Source: Ferrovibrio terrae
Lineage (GTDB): Bacteria; Pseudomonadota; Alphaproteobacteria; Ferrovibrionales; Ferrovibrionaceae
Assembly (NCBI RefSeq): GCF_007197755.1
Contig: NZ_CP041636.1
Coordinates: 1,152,001 to 1,216,000 of the forward strand
Length of the DNA stretch: 64,000 nt
Direction: 5' to 3'
The notes under the pieces are model-generated. The model was not told where the DNA came from, ran no database searches, and saw nothing but the letters and a program-made list of their open reading frames with translations. Position 1 is the first letter of the stretch. Every line of letters starts with the position of its first letter. Shown piece after piece: positions 55,561 to 64,000 of the stretch. Made by a program: the position numbers and the translations under genes.

Positions 55561-57012
55561 TTGGTATTCAGTTCCGCCATTTTCATTTACGTCTTCCTGC
55601 CGCTGACGCTTCTGGGGTTCTACTTTCTGTCCCGCCGTGCCGGCATGGTTGCCGGCAGCCTGTGGCTGATCGCGGCCTCGCTGGTCTTCTACGCGCACTG
55701 GAAACCGGCCCATCTCGGGCTGCTCGCCGCCTCGACTCTCGGCAACTACCTGATCGGACGGTGGATGCAGCTGTGGCCGGCGCAAAGCCGCCGCCTGCTG
55801 GTGTTCGGCGTTGCCGGCAACCTTGCCCTGCTGGGCTACTATAAATATGCCTTCTTCCTCTGCGGCCAGGTGCTGGCGCTGCCGCTCGAGTCCTGCGGCA
55901 GGCTGTCGGGTGATCTGCCGCTGGCGATCTCCTTCTTCACCTTCACGCAGATCGCCTTTCTGGTCGATGTCGCGCATCGCAACGTCGCCGCACTGTCGCT
56001 GCAGCGCTACAGCCTTTTTGTCACCTTCTTCCCGCATCTGATCGCCGGACCGATCGTGCATTACCATGCACTGGCGCCGCAATTCGAGGATGGCGGGCGC
56101 TTCCGCATCACCGCCGAAAATCTCGCCGTCGGGGGCGCCATCTTCACCATCGGACTGTTCAAGAAAGCGGTGCTGGCTGACCGTTTCGGCGCCGTCGCCT
56201 CGCCGATCTTCGCGATTGCCGATGGCACTGGCACAGTGTCGACGCCGGCAGCCTGGATCGGCGCCGGGGCTTACACCCTGCAGATTTATTTTGATTTTTC
56301 GGGTTACAGCGACATGGCGATCGGGCTGGCGCGCATGTTCGGCATCGCTTTCCCGGAGAATTTCAACTCACCTTACAAGGCAACCAGCCTGATCGATTTC
56401 TGGCGGCGCTGGCATATGACACTGTCGCAGTTCCTGCGCGATTACCTCTATATTCCGCTGGGCGGCAACCGGCATGGAGGCTGGCGCCGCTACCTCAACC
56501 TGATGATCACCATGCTGCTGGGGGGCCTGTGGCATGGCGCCAACTGGACCTTCCTGGTCTGGGGCGGGCTGCATGGCCTGGGATTGGTACTCAACAACCT
56601 CTGGCGCCAGCTGTACCGGCCGGCAACACCGCCCGGCCGCGTTTATATGGTGGGCTGCTGGCTTGTCACCATACTGTTCGTCATGCTGTGCTGGGTCTGT
56701 TTCCGCGCCAGCAGCCTGGACACCGCCGTAAAGATCTACAGCGCCATGATAGGCCTCAATCCCGATGGCGGAACACTGCCGCCGCAACCGCCGCATATGT
56801 ATCTGCTCATGCTGGCCGGCGTAGTGGTCTGCCTGTGGCTGCCGAACCGGCAGAGCTGCTTTGCAGCCACTGTCACCGGCGGCAAACTGTTCCAGCTGCT
56901 GCGTTTCCGCAGCGACCTGATCTATACCGCCGTGATCGCCCTCATGCTGATCGCGTCGCTCGTCTCGGTGTTCCGCAATGCCTCGCCTGAATTTCTCTAT
57001 TTTGACTTCTGA
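55561..57012 (+). CDS. MBOAT family O-acyltransferase (AlgI-like)
   Basis: A 483-residue integral membrane protein with about eleven hydrophobic segments. It begins with TTG 55561 (VFSSAIFIYVFLPLTLLGFY, a typical AlgI start). SFFTFTQIAFLVDVAHR, FDFSGYSDMAIGLARMFG and the catalytic His in LLGGLWHGANWTFLVWGGLHG are family hallmarks. AlgI-type proteins move acetyl groups across the membrane for O-acetylation of alginate, peptidoglycan or other glycans. The overlapping next gene encodes a likely acetyl-accepting partner, so the two form an O-acetylation cassette. Confidence 0.93.
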   Translation: MVFSSAIFIYVFLPLTLLGFYFLSRRAGMVAGSLWLIAASLVFYAHWKPAHLGLLAASTLGNYLIGRWMQLWPAQSRRLLVFGVAGNLALLGYYKYAFFLCGQVLALPLESCGRLSGDLPLAISFFTFTQIAFLVDVAHRNVAALSLQRYSLFVTFFPHLIAGPIVHYHALAPQFEDGGRFRITAENLAVGGAIFTIGLFKKAVLADRFGAVASPIFAIADGTGTVSTPAAWIGAGAYTLQIYFDFSGYSDMAIGLARMFGIAFPENFNSPYKATSLIDFWRRWHMTLSQFLRDYLYIPLGGNRHGGWRRYLNLMITMLLGGLWHGANWTFLVWGGLHGLGLVLNNLWRQLYRPATPPGRVYMVGCWLVTILFVMLCWVCFRASSLDTAVKIYSAMIGLNPDGGTLPPQPPHMYLLMLAGVVVCLWLPNRQSCFAATVTGGKLFQLLRFRSDLIYTAVIALMLIASLVSVFRNASPEFLYFDF

Positions 57013-57973
57013 GCGGCCGCTGCGGCTGCTGGCATGGGGGATCGGTGCCACATGGCTGGCGATGCTCCTGATCACCAACAGTCATGTGCCCGCGGCAATC
57101 CGGCATGACCCCTTCGGCCTGTGGAGCGACAGTGGGCCAAGACGCATCTATACCGATGAGCGGGCGTCGAAATACCTCCTCGCCAAACGGTATGTACCCG
57201 AGAATTTCGATGGCGTCCTGATGGGTCCTTCATACTCGGCCAATATCGATCCGGGCCATATCGAAGGAACGCGCCTGTACAATCTGTCGATCAACGGTGG
57301 CAATGCCTATGAGCTGAAACATGTCTTTGAGCCGGCGGCCAGCAGCGGTCGACTGAAATACCTTGTGCTCTGCCTGCACCCGTATATCGTCAAGGAGAGT
57401 GGCTTCAAGACGAAGACTTTTGGCACTACCTACCTGGAACTGGCGCTGCTTTCGCGGCAGGCCGGACGGATTGCCGCTGCTGCGAGCAGCGGCAGATCCA
57501 TGGAACAGCCCGACATCTTTGCCCGCAGCGAGGCGGGCTGGCACGACTTCGATCAGGTCAAGGATCTCGAACAAATAGATTTTCGCGCCCGTGTCGCAGG
57601 CATGGCGCGGAATGTACCGGGCAGCCAGTCATTTCACGTCGATCCCCGTGGCGTCCAGGATGTGCGCGACATCGTCGCACTGGCGCGCAGCAACAACATC
57701 CGCGTCTTCGCCTTTTACTTCCCAAACGACATATGGTCATTCGAGGCCATCTACCGATCGGGCTGGGATGCGTTCCGCCGCGACATGGATGCCATCTTCG
57801 GCCCCGAAGATGTGGTCTGGGACATGAATACGCCGGACTACGATTTTATCCGGGCTAACCTCGATGCCTATTCGGATGGCCATCTCAACCGTACCGGCGC
57901 CCGGTTGACCGCCAAAGTGCTGCAGGACAGGCTGGCGGCCCATCAGGCCGGATCTGCGCCGTCGACGCGCTGA
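56978..57973 (+). CDS. AlgX/DHHW-like SGNH-type partner of the MBOAT
   Basis: A 331-residue protein with one N-terminal membrane helix (LLAWGIGATWLAMLLITN). The exported part has GVLMGPSYSANIDPGHI, where the Ser in a GxSxS-type block may be the catalytic Ser, and a C-terminal SDGHLNRTGARL that fits the Asp-x-x-His of SGNH-type acetyltransferases (here D-G-H). It starts 35 bases inside the MBOAT gene, as in other O-acetylation pairs. It is expected to transfer acetyl groups from the MBOAT to a glycan in the periplasm; the glycan is not known. Confidence 0.78.
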   Translation: MPRLNFSILTSERPLRLLAWGIGATWLAMLLITNSHVPAAIRHDPFGLWSDSGPRRIYTDERASKYLLAKRYVPENFDGVLMGPSYSANIDPGHIEGTRLYNLSINGGNAYELKHVFEPAASSGRLKYLVLCLHPYIVKESGFKTKTFGTTYLELALLSRQAGRIAAAASSGRSMEQPDIFARSEAGWHDFDQVKDLEQIDFRARVAGMARNVPGSQSFHVDPRGVQDVRDIVALARSNNIRVFAFYFPNDIWSFEAIYRSGWDAFRRDMDAIFGPEDVVWDMNTPDYDFIRANLDAYSDGHLNRTGARLTAKVLQDRLAAHQAGSAPSTR

Positions 57974-58114
57974 CATTCCTGCTTATAAGCCCAACCGGCA
58001 TTCTACTAGCGGTTATGCGAGACACGCTGAGAAGCTACTCGTGCAACTTCACCGGGACTTTCGATTCAACCCGGGCTCTTAACATGCTAGAAAGATTCAA
58101 AAATACGCTTTGAG

Positions 58115-58591
58115 ATGCAGACCACAGAAGACAGCTTGCCCGATGATTTGAAGACCCTGCTTGCGCTGTGGCGCATGCAGGCAGGCACGCGCCGGTTTCC
58201 GTCGCGTGAGTCTTTTGACGGCCGCACCCTGATGCCCTGGGCCGGCCGGCTGCATCTGATCGAGATGCTGGAGGACGGCGACTTCTACTTCCACCGCTTT
58301 TCGCCGATCAGCGCCGCACGGCTTGGCCTCGACATGACCGGCCAGCGCCTGTCAGCCACCGTGCTGGACGAGCGCGCGACCATGACGACGAGTGGCTATC
58401 GCCGGTGTTTGTCACTGGCACGGCCGGTCTGCGACCAGATCGCGGCGACGTTTGGTGACGGCAGGCACCACACGCCCTATGACCGCCTGATGCTCCCGCT
58501 GGGCAGCAACGACCGGCCGAACTTCCTGCTGGTCGGACTATGGTTCCATCCGGCCGACATCCCGCCCGACAATCACAAGGCGCGGATATAG
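58115..58591 (+). CDS. PAS domain protein (PAS_5-like)
   Basis: A 158-residue protein that looks like the single-PAS family common in alphaproteobacteria: [46 protein letters not shown] and a long helix before [11 protein letters not shown]. Such proteins are often linked to signalling but have no known ligand. It is convergent with the soluble chemoreceptor and overlaps its end by 19 bases; the location next to the split Aer-like pair may or may not be functional. Confidence 0.75.
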   Translation: MQTTEDSLPDDLKTLLALWRMQAGTRRFPSRESFDGRTLMPWAGRLHLIEMLEDGDFYFHRFSPISAARLGLDMTGQRLSATVLDERATMTTSGYRRCLSLARPVCDQIAATFGDGRHHTPYDRLMLPLGSNDRPNFLLVGLWFHPADIPPDNHKARI

Positions 58592-59796
58592 CCGAGGAAA
58601 CTGCGCACCTGGCCGCCGAGCCGGGTGGTCTGGCCTTTGAGGCCATCGACCGCAGCGCCAACGTCATTCGCAGCCCGCTCCGCCGTGCCGGCTGCGTCGC
58701 TGATGTCGCGCATGCTGACAGATACGCTTTCGATACTGGCGGCGGCATCCTGGATGTTGTCGTTGATATGCGCCGTGGCATCCGCCTGTTCCTGCACGCT
58801 GCCGGCGATCTGGCCGATGCGCTCGTCCAGCGTGGCGGCCTGTTCACGAATCACCGCGATGGCGGCAATGGTGTGATCGGAGGCACGCTGGATCGCGCCG
58901 ATCTGGTCTGCGATGCTTTTGGCCGCCTCGGCAGTCTTCTGCGCCAGATTGCGCACCTCGGTGGCGACCACGGCAAAGCCTTTGCCGGCTTCGCCTGCCC
59001 GCGCGGCCTCGACGCTGGCATTGAGCGACAGCAGGTTGGTCTGGAAGGCCACCGCCTTGATGAACTCCACCACCTCGTCGATCTTGCGGTTGGCGATCGC
59101 CAGCTGCTGCACGGCCTGGTCGGCGCGCGCCACTTCCTGCGTCACGGCCGAACTGGCGCCACGTGACTCGCGCACCTGCCGGTCGATCTCGGCGACACTG
59201 GCATTCAGCTCTTCCGCCGCGGAGGCCACGGCTTGCGCATTCGCCGCCGCCTGTTCGGCGGCCTGCGACACTGAGGCGGCCTGATCGCGCACCGCGCCGA
59301 CTTCGCCGGCCATGGTGACAGCATTGTCCTGCAACGTCTGGGTGGAAACTTCAACAGCCTCCATCACCGAAGTGACGTCGCGTTCGAACTGGTCGGCCAG
59401 CGCGGCGCGTTCCTCGCGCGCCGTCTGTTCCATGGCGACACGCTGCTCGGCCATCTGGCGTTCCAGCGCGGCGGCCGCTTCGGCCTTGGTCTGCATTGCG
59501 GCGCGCGCGCTGTTGATCACCTCGGCACCGCGACGGAAGTCGCCCACCATGCCGCGCAGCAGGAAAGCGCGATAATATTTGCCTTCGGCGGCATGGGTGA
59601 GCGAGGCGCCGGCTTCGCGGATGAAGGCATCGGTGCGATCGAGCAGGCGGTTGAGCGAACGCAGCACGGGCGCCTGCGCGCCATAGACTTCAGGATCGGT
59701 GATACGAACCGAGAAATCGCCCGACGCCGCGCGATCGCAAACGGTACTGAGGGTTTCGAGCGCTTGCTGACGCTGACCGGGACCAAACAGACTCAT
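58573..59796 (-). CDS. Soluble chemoreceptor signalling protein (partner of Aer-like PAS)
   Basis: A 407-residue cytoplasmic receptor with no transmembrane segment: an N-terminal helical part of ~110 residues ([15 protein letters not shown]-like HAMP pattern), a coiled coil, and the signalling tip [22 protein letters not shown]. The protein starts at ATG 59796, 34 bases after the stop of a PAS gene on the same strand. Together they contain the parts of Aer, the E. coli redox receptor, split into two proteins. The N-terminal HAMP-like segment without TM supports this reading. Confidence 0.88.
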   Translation of the reverse strand: MSLFGPGQRQQALETLSTVCDRAASGDFSVRITDPEVYGAQAPVLRSLNRLLDRTDAFIREAGASLTHAAEGKYYRAFLLRGMVGDFRRGAEVINSARAAMQTKAEAAAALERQMAEQRVAMEQTAREERAALADQFERDVTSVMEAVEVSTQTLQDNAVTMAGEVGAVRDQAASVSQAAEQAAANAQAVASAAEELNASVAEIDRQVRESRGASSAVTQEVARADQAVQQLAIANRKIDEVVEFIKAVAFQTNLLSLNASVEAARAGEAGKGFAVVATEVRNLAQKTAEAAKSIADQIGAIQRASDHTIAAIAVIREQAATLDERIGQIAGSVQEQADATAHINDNIQDAAASIESVSVSMRDISDAAGTAERAANDVGAAVDGLKGQTTRLGGQVRSFLGYIRAL

Positions 59797-59830
59797 GGGA
59801 CTAACTCTTTCTTGTCTGGACAGTGCGCCG

Positions 59831-60355
59831 TCACGTCGCCAGCGCGAACACGAACTCGTCGTAACTCTGCCCGCGGTCGGCCAGCAGCTTTTGCAACAGG
59901 GCGACACCGGCAGCCTGACCCTGCTTGCGGTCGGCATGACGGCGCTCCTCCTCGAGCAAGGCCTGATAGAGCGGCGCGATCTGCCTGATGGCGGCGGCAT
60001 CGGGCCGGCGACGATTGGAATGATAGCCTTCGATACGCCCGGCCTTGTCGTAGCTTGGCGTGACATGAGCGAGCACCCAGTAGTAGTCGCCGCTTTTCGC
60101 CAGATTCTTCACATAGGCAAAGATCTCACGACCATCGGTGATGACATCCCACAGCAGCTGAAACACACAGCGCGGCATATCGGGATGGCGCAGGATGCTG
60201 TGCGGCTGACCGATCAGCTCACGTTCGGCATACTGGCCGACCCGGCAGAACACGTCGTTGGCATACAGGATGCGGCCCTTGGTGTCGGTCTTGGATACGA
60301 TGATCTCGTCGTCGCCGAATATGCGTTCGGTCTGGGTCGGAGTTGGGCGAAGCAT
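59831..60355 (-). CDS. Aer-like PAS sensor protein
   Basis: A 174-residue PAS protein resembling the N-terminal FAD-binding domain of Aer: [44 protein letters not shown] and [15 protein letters not shown]. It would sense redox state and act through the soluble receptor encoded next on the same strand. The C-terminal ~50 residues are helical and could dimerise or dock on the receptor. No membrane segment is present. Confidence 0.85.
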   Translation of the reverse strand: MLRPTPTQTERIFGDDEIIVSKTDTKGRILYANDVFCRVGQYAERELIGQPHSILRHPDMPRCVFQLLWDVITDGREIFAYVKNLAKSGDYYWVLAHVTPSYDKAGRIEGYHSNRRRPDAAAIRQIAPLYQALLEEERRHADRKQGQAAGVALLQKLLADRGQSYDEFVFALAT

Positions 60356-60564
60356 GATACTGGGCGGCCTTGAGATTGGTCCGGGGGGAATTGTGGTGGG
60401 TCGATATCGATCAACGGCCAGTTTTGTAGCAATCCGCCCGGTGGGCCGAGTTGATCTATCTCAAAGGCAGCAGCAGATGGCACCGCCACAAACCGATGCA
60501 GGCCGTGGCGATGCCACGGTGCAGACCGAAAAATGCCGGTAAGCAGGGATAAACAGGCTGCGGA

Positions 60565-60640
60565 TGGTGCCGGCGGAGGGACTCGAACCCCCGACCTCGA
60601 CTTTACGAAAGTCTTGCTCTACCAGCTGAGCTACGCCGGC
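60565..60640 (-). tRNA. tRNA-Thr (anticodon CGT)
   Basis: On the minus strand: acceptor GCCGGCG/CGCCGGC, D arm TAGCTCAGCTGGTAGAGCA, anticodon loop TTCGTAA with CGT, T arm with GGTTCGAGTC, encoded CCA. 76 bases. Confidence 0.96.
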
Positions 60641-60852
60641 ACGGCGCCCGTTCGGTGCGGCCCCGGAGATATTCCGAATATGCCCGAGCTGGTTGACCCG
60701 GCCGGACCGCGCGCGGAAAATACGGCCCGGCCGGCGGCTTGGCAAGCCGCAAGATCGGCCAAAATTACCGCCGCCGGCCAAGCACTTGCTCTTGGGGGGC
60801 ACCGGGCGGCGAGGTTGGGGTTCGGGACAGGTTTTCGGGGGTAAGTCGCATC

Positions 60853-61485
60853 ATGGCCGCCGCTTATACGCTTTACGGCAGTTTCCTTTCGGCCCCGACC
60901 TACAAGGTCGGGCTGATGTTCGCGCTCTGCGGACTGGACTTCGACTACCGCCATATCGACCTGGCCAAGGGCCAGCACAAGAGCCCCGACTTCCTCAAGA
61001 TCAACCGCTACGGCCAGGTTCCGGCCATCGTGCATCGCGGCTTCAACATGTGCCAGGCCAACACGATCCTGGAATATATCGCCGAGCAGACCGGAAAATT
61101 CGCGCCCGCCAACGCGGAAGATCGCCAGCGCATCCGCGAATGGCTGGTCTGGGAAAGCGACCGGCTCGAACCCGGCATCAACCGCTCGCGCTTTTTCGAG
61201 CGCTTCGCCAAGCCTGACCAGGCCGTGGTGGACTATCACCGCAAATGGGCCGAGATGGGCCTGGAAGTGCTGAACGACCTGCTGGACGGCAAACAGGTGC
61301 TGGTCGGCACGCAGCCGACCATCGCCGATATCGCCGTCTTCGGCGTGGTGGCGCATATGGCGGAAGCTAAATTCGATGTCACCGCCTGGCCGCATGTGAA
61401 AGCCTGGTGGGATCGCATCGCGGCACTGCCGGGCTTCAAACTGCCCTACGACCTGCTGCCCCGGACGGACAAGGACGCGGCGTAG
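60853..61485 (+). CDS. Glutathione S-transferase family protein
   Basis: A 210-residue GST. N-terminal domain YTLYGSFLSAPTYKVGLMFALCG, then KINRYGQVPAIVHRGFNMCQANTILEYIA; the Cys in NMCQAN stands where Glu/Asp-Ser is usual, a possible variant glutathione site. Helical domain has TQPTIADIAVFGVVAHM. Third GST-type gene of this window, not closely similar to the other two. Confidence 0.88.
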   Translation: MAAAYTLYGSFLSAPTYKVGLMFALCGLDFDYRHIDLAKGQHKSPDFLKINRYGQVPAIVHRGFNMCQANTILEYIAEQTGKFAPANAEDRQRIREWLVWESDRLEPGINRSRFFERFAKPDQAVVDYHRKWAEMGLEVLNDLLDGKQVLVGTQPTIADIAVFGVVAHMAEAKFDVTAWPHVKAWWDRIAALPGFKLPYDLLPRTDKDAA

Positions 61486-61501
61486 CCTTTTTCGCGGGCG
61501 G

Positions 61502-63424
61502 TTACTCCGCCGCCTGCAGATACATCCGTGGCTCGTTGCTTTGCGGCACGCCATTGTGCTGGACGTCACCGCGCAGCGATTCAACCACATGCTCCAGTTC
61601 GGTCGCCTGACCCTGCAGCTGCTGGGCGCCGGCGCGAGTCTGTTCCACCATCGCCGCATTGCGCTGGGTCGTCTCGTCGATGCTGGTGACCGCCGTGTTG
61701 ATCTGATCGAGCGCGTTGGCCTGCTCGCGGCTCGCGGACGAGATTTCCGCGATGATGCCACCAACCTGCGAAATCGAGGCGACGATATTCTGCAGTGCCG
61801 TGGCGGCCCGCCCCACCAGCTCGGCGCCATGGCGCACCTCGCCGTTCGATTTCTGGATCAGGCCCTTGATGTCCTTCGAGGCATTCGCCGAGCGCTGGGC
61901 CAGCGCGCGCACTTCCTGCGCCACCACGGCAAAGCCCTTGCCGGCTTCGCCGGCGCGGGCGGCCTCGACACTGGCATTGAGCGCCAGCAGGTTGGTCTGG
62001 AAGGCGATCTCGTCGATCAGGCCGACGATCGTGCTGATCTGCTCGGCCGACTGTTCCAGCGCACCCATCGCCGACGTCACCTCGCTCATGATCCGGCCGC
62101 CGTCGTTGGCGGCAGCGGTGGCTTCGGTGGCACGCTGGTTGGCGGTATTGGCGTTTTCCGAATTCTGTCGCACCGTCTGCGTCACTTCATGCATGGTGGC
62201 GGCAGTCTCTTCCACCGTGGCGGCCTGGCTTTCGGTGCGCTGCGCCAGATCTATGCTGGCGGTCATGATCTCGTTCGACGCCGAGGTGATGGTGGTGGAG
62301 ACCGCCATGATGGCGCGAATCGCCAGGGCCTGAGCCGTGATGTCGGTGGCGAATTTCACCACCTTGAACGGCTTGCCGTTCATGTCGCGGATCGGGTTGT
62401 AGCTGGCCTGAATCCAGATTTCCCGGCCAGCCTTGCCGACGCGCTTGTACTGGCCGGCATCGTAGTCGCCGCGACCGAGCTTGGTCCAGAAGGCACGATA
62501 CTCGGCCGTGTTGGCCTCGGCCGGTTCGACGAACATGCGGTGATGCTGGCCCTTCACCTCGGCAAGGTTGTAGCCCAGCGTGTCGAGGAAATTCTGGTTG
62601 GCATCAAGGATATTGCCCTGCAGGTCGAACTCGATCACGGCCTGCGATTTGCCGATGGCGTCAATCTGGCCTGCGTAATTGGCGTTGGCCATTTTCTGCG
62701 CGGTGATGTCGGTGGCGAATTTCACCACCTTGAACGGCTTGCCGTTCATGTCGCGGATCGGATTGTAGCTGGCCTGAATCCAGATTTCCCGGCCGCCTTT
62801 GCCAAAGCGCTTGTACTGGCCGGCATCGTATTCGCCACGGCCGAGTTTGTCCCAGAAGGTGCGATAGTCGACACCGGCGGCTTCGGCGGGATCGACGAAC
62901 ATGCGGTGATGCTGGCCCTTCACCTCGTCGAACCGGTAACCCATGGCATCGAGGAAATTCTGGTTGGCCGTCAGGATATTGCCCTGCAGGTCGAACTCGA
63001 TCACGGCCATCGCCTTGCTGATCGCGGCGATCTGGCCTTCGAAATTGGCGTTGGCGGCCACCTGCGCGGTGACGTCAGTGGCGAACTTCACCACCCTGGA
63101 CGGCTTGCCCAGCGCATTCAGGATCGGATTGTAGCTGGCCTGGATCCAGACATCCTTGCCGGTCTTGGTAATGCGGCGGTACTGGCCGGCATCGTATTCG
63201 CCGCGCGACAGCTTGTCCCAGAAGGCGCGATACTCCGCACTCTGCGCGTAGGCCGGATCGACAAAGATGCGGTGATGCCTGCCCTTGATCTCGGCCAGGC
63301 TGTAGCCAAGCGTCTTCAGGAAATTTTCGTTGGCATCGAGAATGTTGCCATGCAGATCGAATTCGATCACCGCCATCGAGCGACCGATCGCAGATTCCAT
63401 GCCGTTCTTACCAAAGATCGCCAT
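61502..63424 (-). CDS. Soluble chemoreceptor with three tandem PAS domains
   Basis: A 640-residue cytoplasmic receptor. Three PAS domains follow with an exact 122-residue period (starting near 17, 139 and 261), each with a VIEFDL...[10 protein letters not shown]-type start and a WIQASYNPI...KFATDVTAQ end; then a signalling coiled coil with the usual [22 protein letters not shown] tip. PAS2 and PAS3 are nearly identical also at the DNA level, which points to a recent duplication. Proteins of this type often bind heme or flavin and sense oxygen or redox. ATG 63424 has GGAGGAGT at correct distance. Confidence 0.93.
   Translation of the reverse strand: MAIFGKNGMESAIGRSMAVIEFDLHGNILDANENFLKTLGYSLAEIKGRHHRIFVDPAYAQSAEYRAFWDKLSRGEYDAGQYRRITKTGKDVWIQASYNPILNALGKPSRVVKFATDVTAQVAANANFEGQIAAISKAMAVIEFDLQGNILTANQNFLDAMGYRFDEVKGQHHRMFVDPAEAAGVDYRTFWDKLGRGEYDAGQYKRFGKGGREIWIQASYNPIRDMNGKPFKVVKFATDITAQKMANANYAGQIDAIGKSQAVIEFDLQGNILDANQNFLDTLGYNLAEVKGQHHRMFVEPAEANTAEYRAFWTKLGRGDYDAGQYKRVGKAGREIWIQASYNPIRDMNGKPFKVVKFATDITAQALAIRAIMAVSTTITSASNEIMTASIDLAQRTESQAATVEETAATMHEVTQTVRQNSENANTANQRATEATAAANDGGRIMSEVTSAMGALEQSAEQISTIVGLIDEIAFQTNLLALNASVEAARAGEAGKGFAVVAQEVRALAQRSANASKDIKGLIQKSNGEVRHGAELVGRAATALQNIVASISQVGGIIAEISSASREQANALDQINTAVTSIDETTQRNAAMVEQTRAGAQQLQGQATELEHVVESLRGDVQHNGVPQSNEPRMYLQAAE
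62339..62795. repeat. Tandem near-identical repeat, 366-bp period, in the triple-PAS gene
   Basis: The stretch at 62339-62428 recurs at 62705-62794 with about one mismatch in 90 bases (ATCGGG/ATCGGA). Divergence to the PAS1 copy near 63070 is greater. Confidence 0.8.
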
Positions 63425-63613
63425 GTTCATACTCCTCCTGCAGTTTCCCGCTTTTTTGGCCAAATGCCCATATGGGCTATTTTGACGCAGGCACCGATAG
63501 AGGTTGAGTGAAAATCTGATTACCCGCCGCAGTAATCCAAATACATGTGTAGGCAATCGGGCGCGGACCGCATGGGCTGGATATGCGGATTTTATGGTGG
63601 TTACTGGATTGCC

Positions 63614-64000
63614 CTACTGACGCTGCGTTGACAGCAGCGGCCGGGCCGGGGCAGCGAGCGGCAAAGCTTCGCCAAGCCGGGTCGGATCGAGCGTGTCGAA
63701 ACTGCCACAGGCCGCGCAAAGCAGGGTCCAGTCAGCAGCACCATTGCCGCAATGGCCGCATTGCCAGGGCGCATGCCGGCCGGCGATGCCATGCCAGTGA
63801 TCGGCCGCCGCCGCATCGCCTTCACTGTCTTCCGCCAGCTTCGCCAGCAGACGCGCTGCCCAGGCACCGCCCGACAGTCCCGCCCTGTTGAGCGCTGCGC
63901 GCGCCACGGTGAAGTCGCGGATCTGCAGCGCGGCAGCAGCCAGCAGCAGCTGGCTCGCCACTTCCGGCTTGCGCTCGGCAACGAACTCTTCCGCCCTGGC
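63614..64000 (-). CDS. HemY-like TPR protein, C-terminal part only
   Basis: The gene enters from beyond the right edge; about 129 C-terminal residues are visible. TPR-like helices (LLLAAAALQIRDFTVARAALNRAG) are followed by a cysteine pair module (WQCGHCGNGAADWTLLCAACGSFDTLD) of the rubredoxin type that ends alphaproteobacterial HemY-like proteins and, similarly, LapB. The reading frame I use runs through position 64000 without an internal start being needed. HemY in this lineage is a membrane-anchored TPR protein linked to heme synthesis by name only. The 5' end and the membrane anchor lie outside the window. Confidence 0.78.
   Translation of the reverse strand, partial: ARAEEFVAERKPEVASQLLLAAAALQIRDFTVARAALNRAGLSGGAWAARLLAKLAEDSEGDAAAADHWHGIAGRHAPWQCGHCGNGAADWTLLCAACGSFDTLDPTRLGEALPLAAPARPLLSTQRQ

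Overview
The window looks like chromosomal DNA of a GC-rich alphaproteobacterium, most likely of the Rhodospirillales type. The evidence is protein style (AapJ-like binding protein, alphaproteobacterial DinG-type helicase, IF-3, HemY), the rplU-rpmA-obgE-proB-proA-nadD order, and many chemoreceptors. The genus cannot be settled from sequence alone; a Ferrovibrio-like organism is my guess.

Region 1, bases 1-15,334, minus strand: a T7-like podoviral structural operon, cut by the left window edge. In transcription order it carries a proline-rich leader protein, portal/head-tail connector, a Bbp19-like small protein, scaffold, major capsid, a small virion protein, tail tubular proteins A and B, a gp14-like internal protein, a collagen-like tail fibre, an unknown beta-rich protein, a radical SAM/SPASM enzyme, an ATP-grasp enzyme, a 25-residue membrane peptide, a tail-collar fibre, and small and large terminase. 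This matches the T7 gene 8 to 19 order, with an extra cassette between the gene 17-like fibre and the gene 18/19-like terminases. No integrase, replication gene or recognisable lysin is visible.

The most unusual feature is in that cassette. The fibre ends in a tail of about 30 residues in which Asn-Cys is repeated ten times (plus one Asp-Cys). A few bases downstream are a CX3CX2C radical SAM enzyme with a complete seven-cysteine SPASM domain and a translationally coupled ATP-grasp enzyme. This is the architecture of RiPP maturation, but with a phage fibre as the candidate substrate. I propose a phage-encoded fibre-maturation system; this is inference.

Region 2, 15,335-21,340: a divergent regulatory region with repeated TTCCTGT motifs at three promoters, an S24-type repressor, a DinG-family helicase, TerB-like, ABM-fold, lipid kinase and secreted nuclease genes.

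Region 3, 21,337-31,340: core genes. These are rplU-rpmA, terminator, obgE, proB, proA, nadD and a small conserved gene on plus; thrS-infC (infC starting at ATA) and a quinone oxidoreductase on minus; then an orphan amino-acid binding protein.

Region 4, 31,399-49,190: mixed metabolism and envelope. It holds a glycosyltransferase, a metzincin-like/Sel1 protein, hydrolases, a GNAT, one chemoreceptor, an epimerase, a TPR protein, queG, ridA, two GSTs, two SRPBCC proteins, phenylalanine hydroxylase divergent from an Lrp-type regulator, an N-formylglutamate amidohydrolase-like gene and tRNA-Val(GAC).

Region 5, 49,465-63,424: chemoreceptor-rich. It has a Cache-PAS receptor with a C-terminal DWQEF pentapeptide, a helical-bundle receptor, a split Aer-like pair (PAS protein plus soluble receptor) and a soluble receptor with three tandem PAS domains. 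Among these sit PaiB-like, an MBOAT O-acetyltransferase with its SGNH-like partner, tRNA-Thr(CGT) and a GST. The right edge cuts a HemY-like gene. No che kinase or adaptor genes are present.
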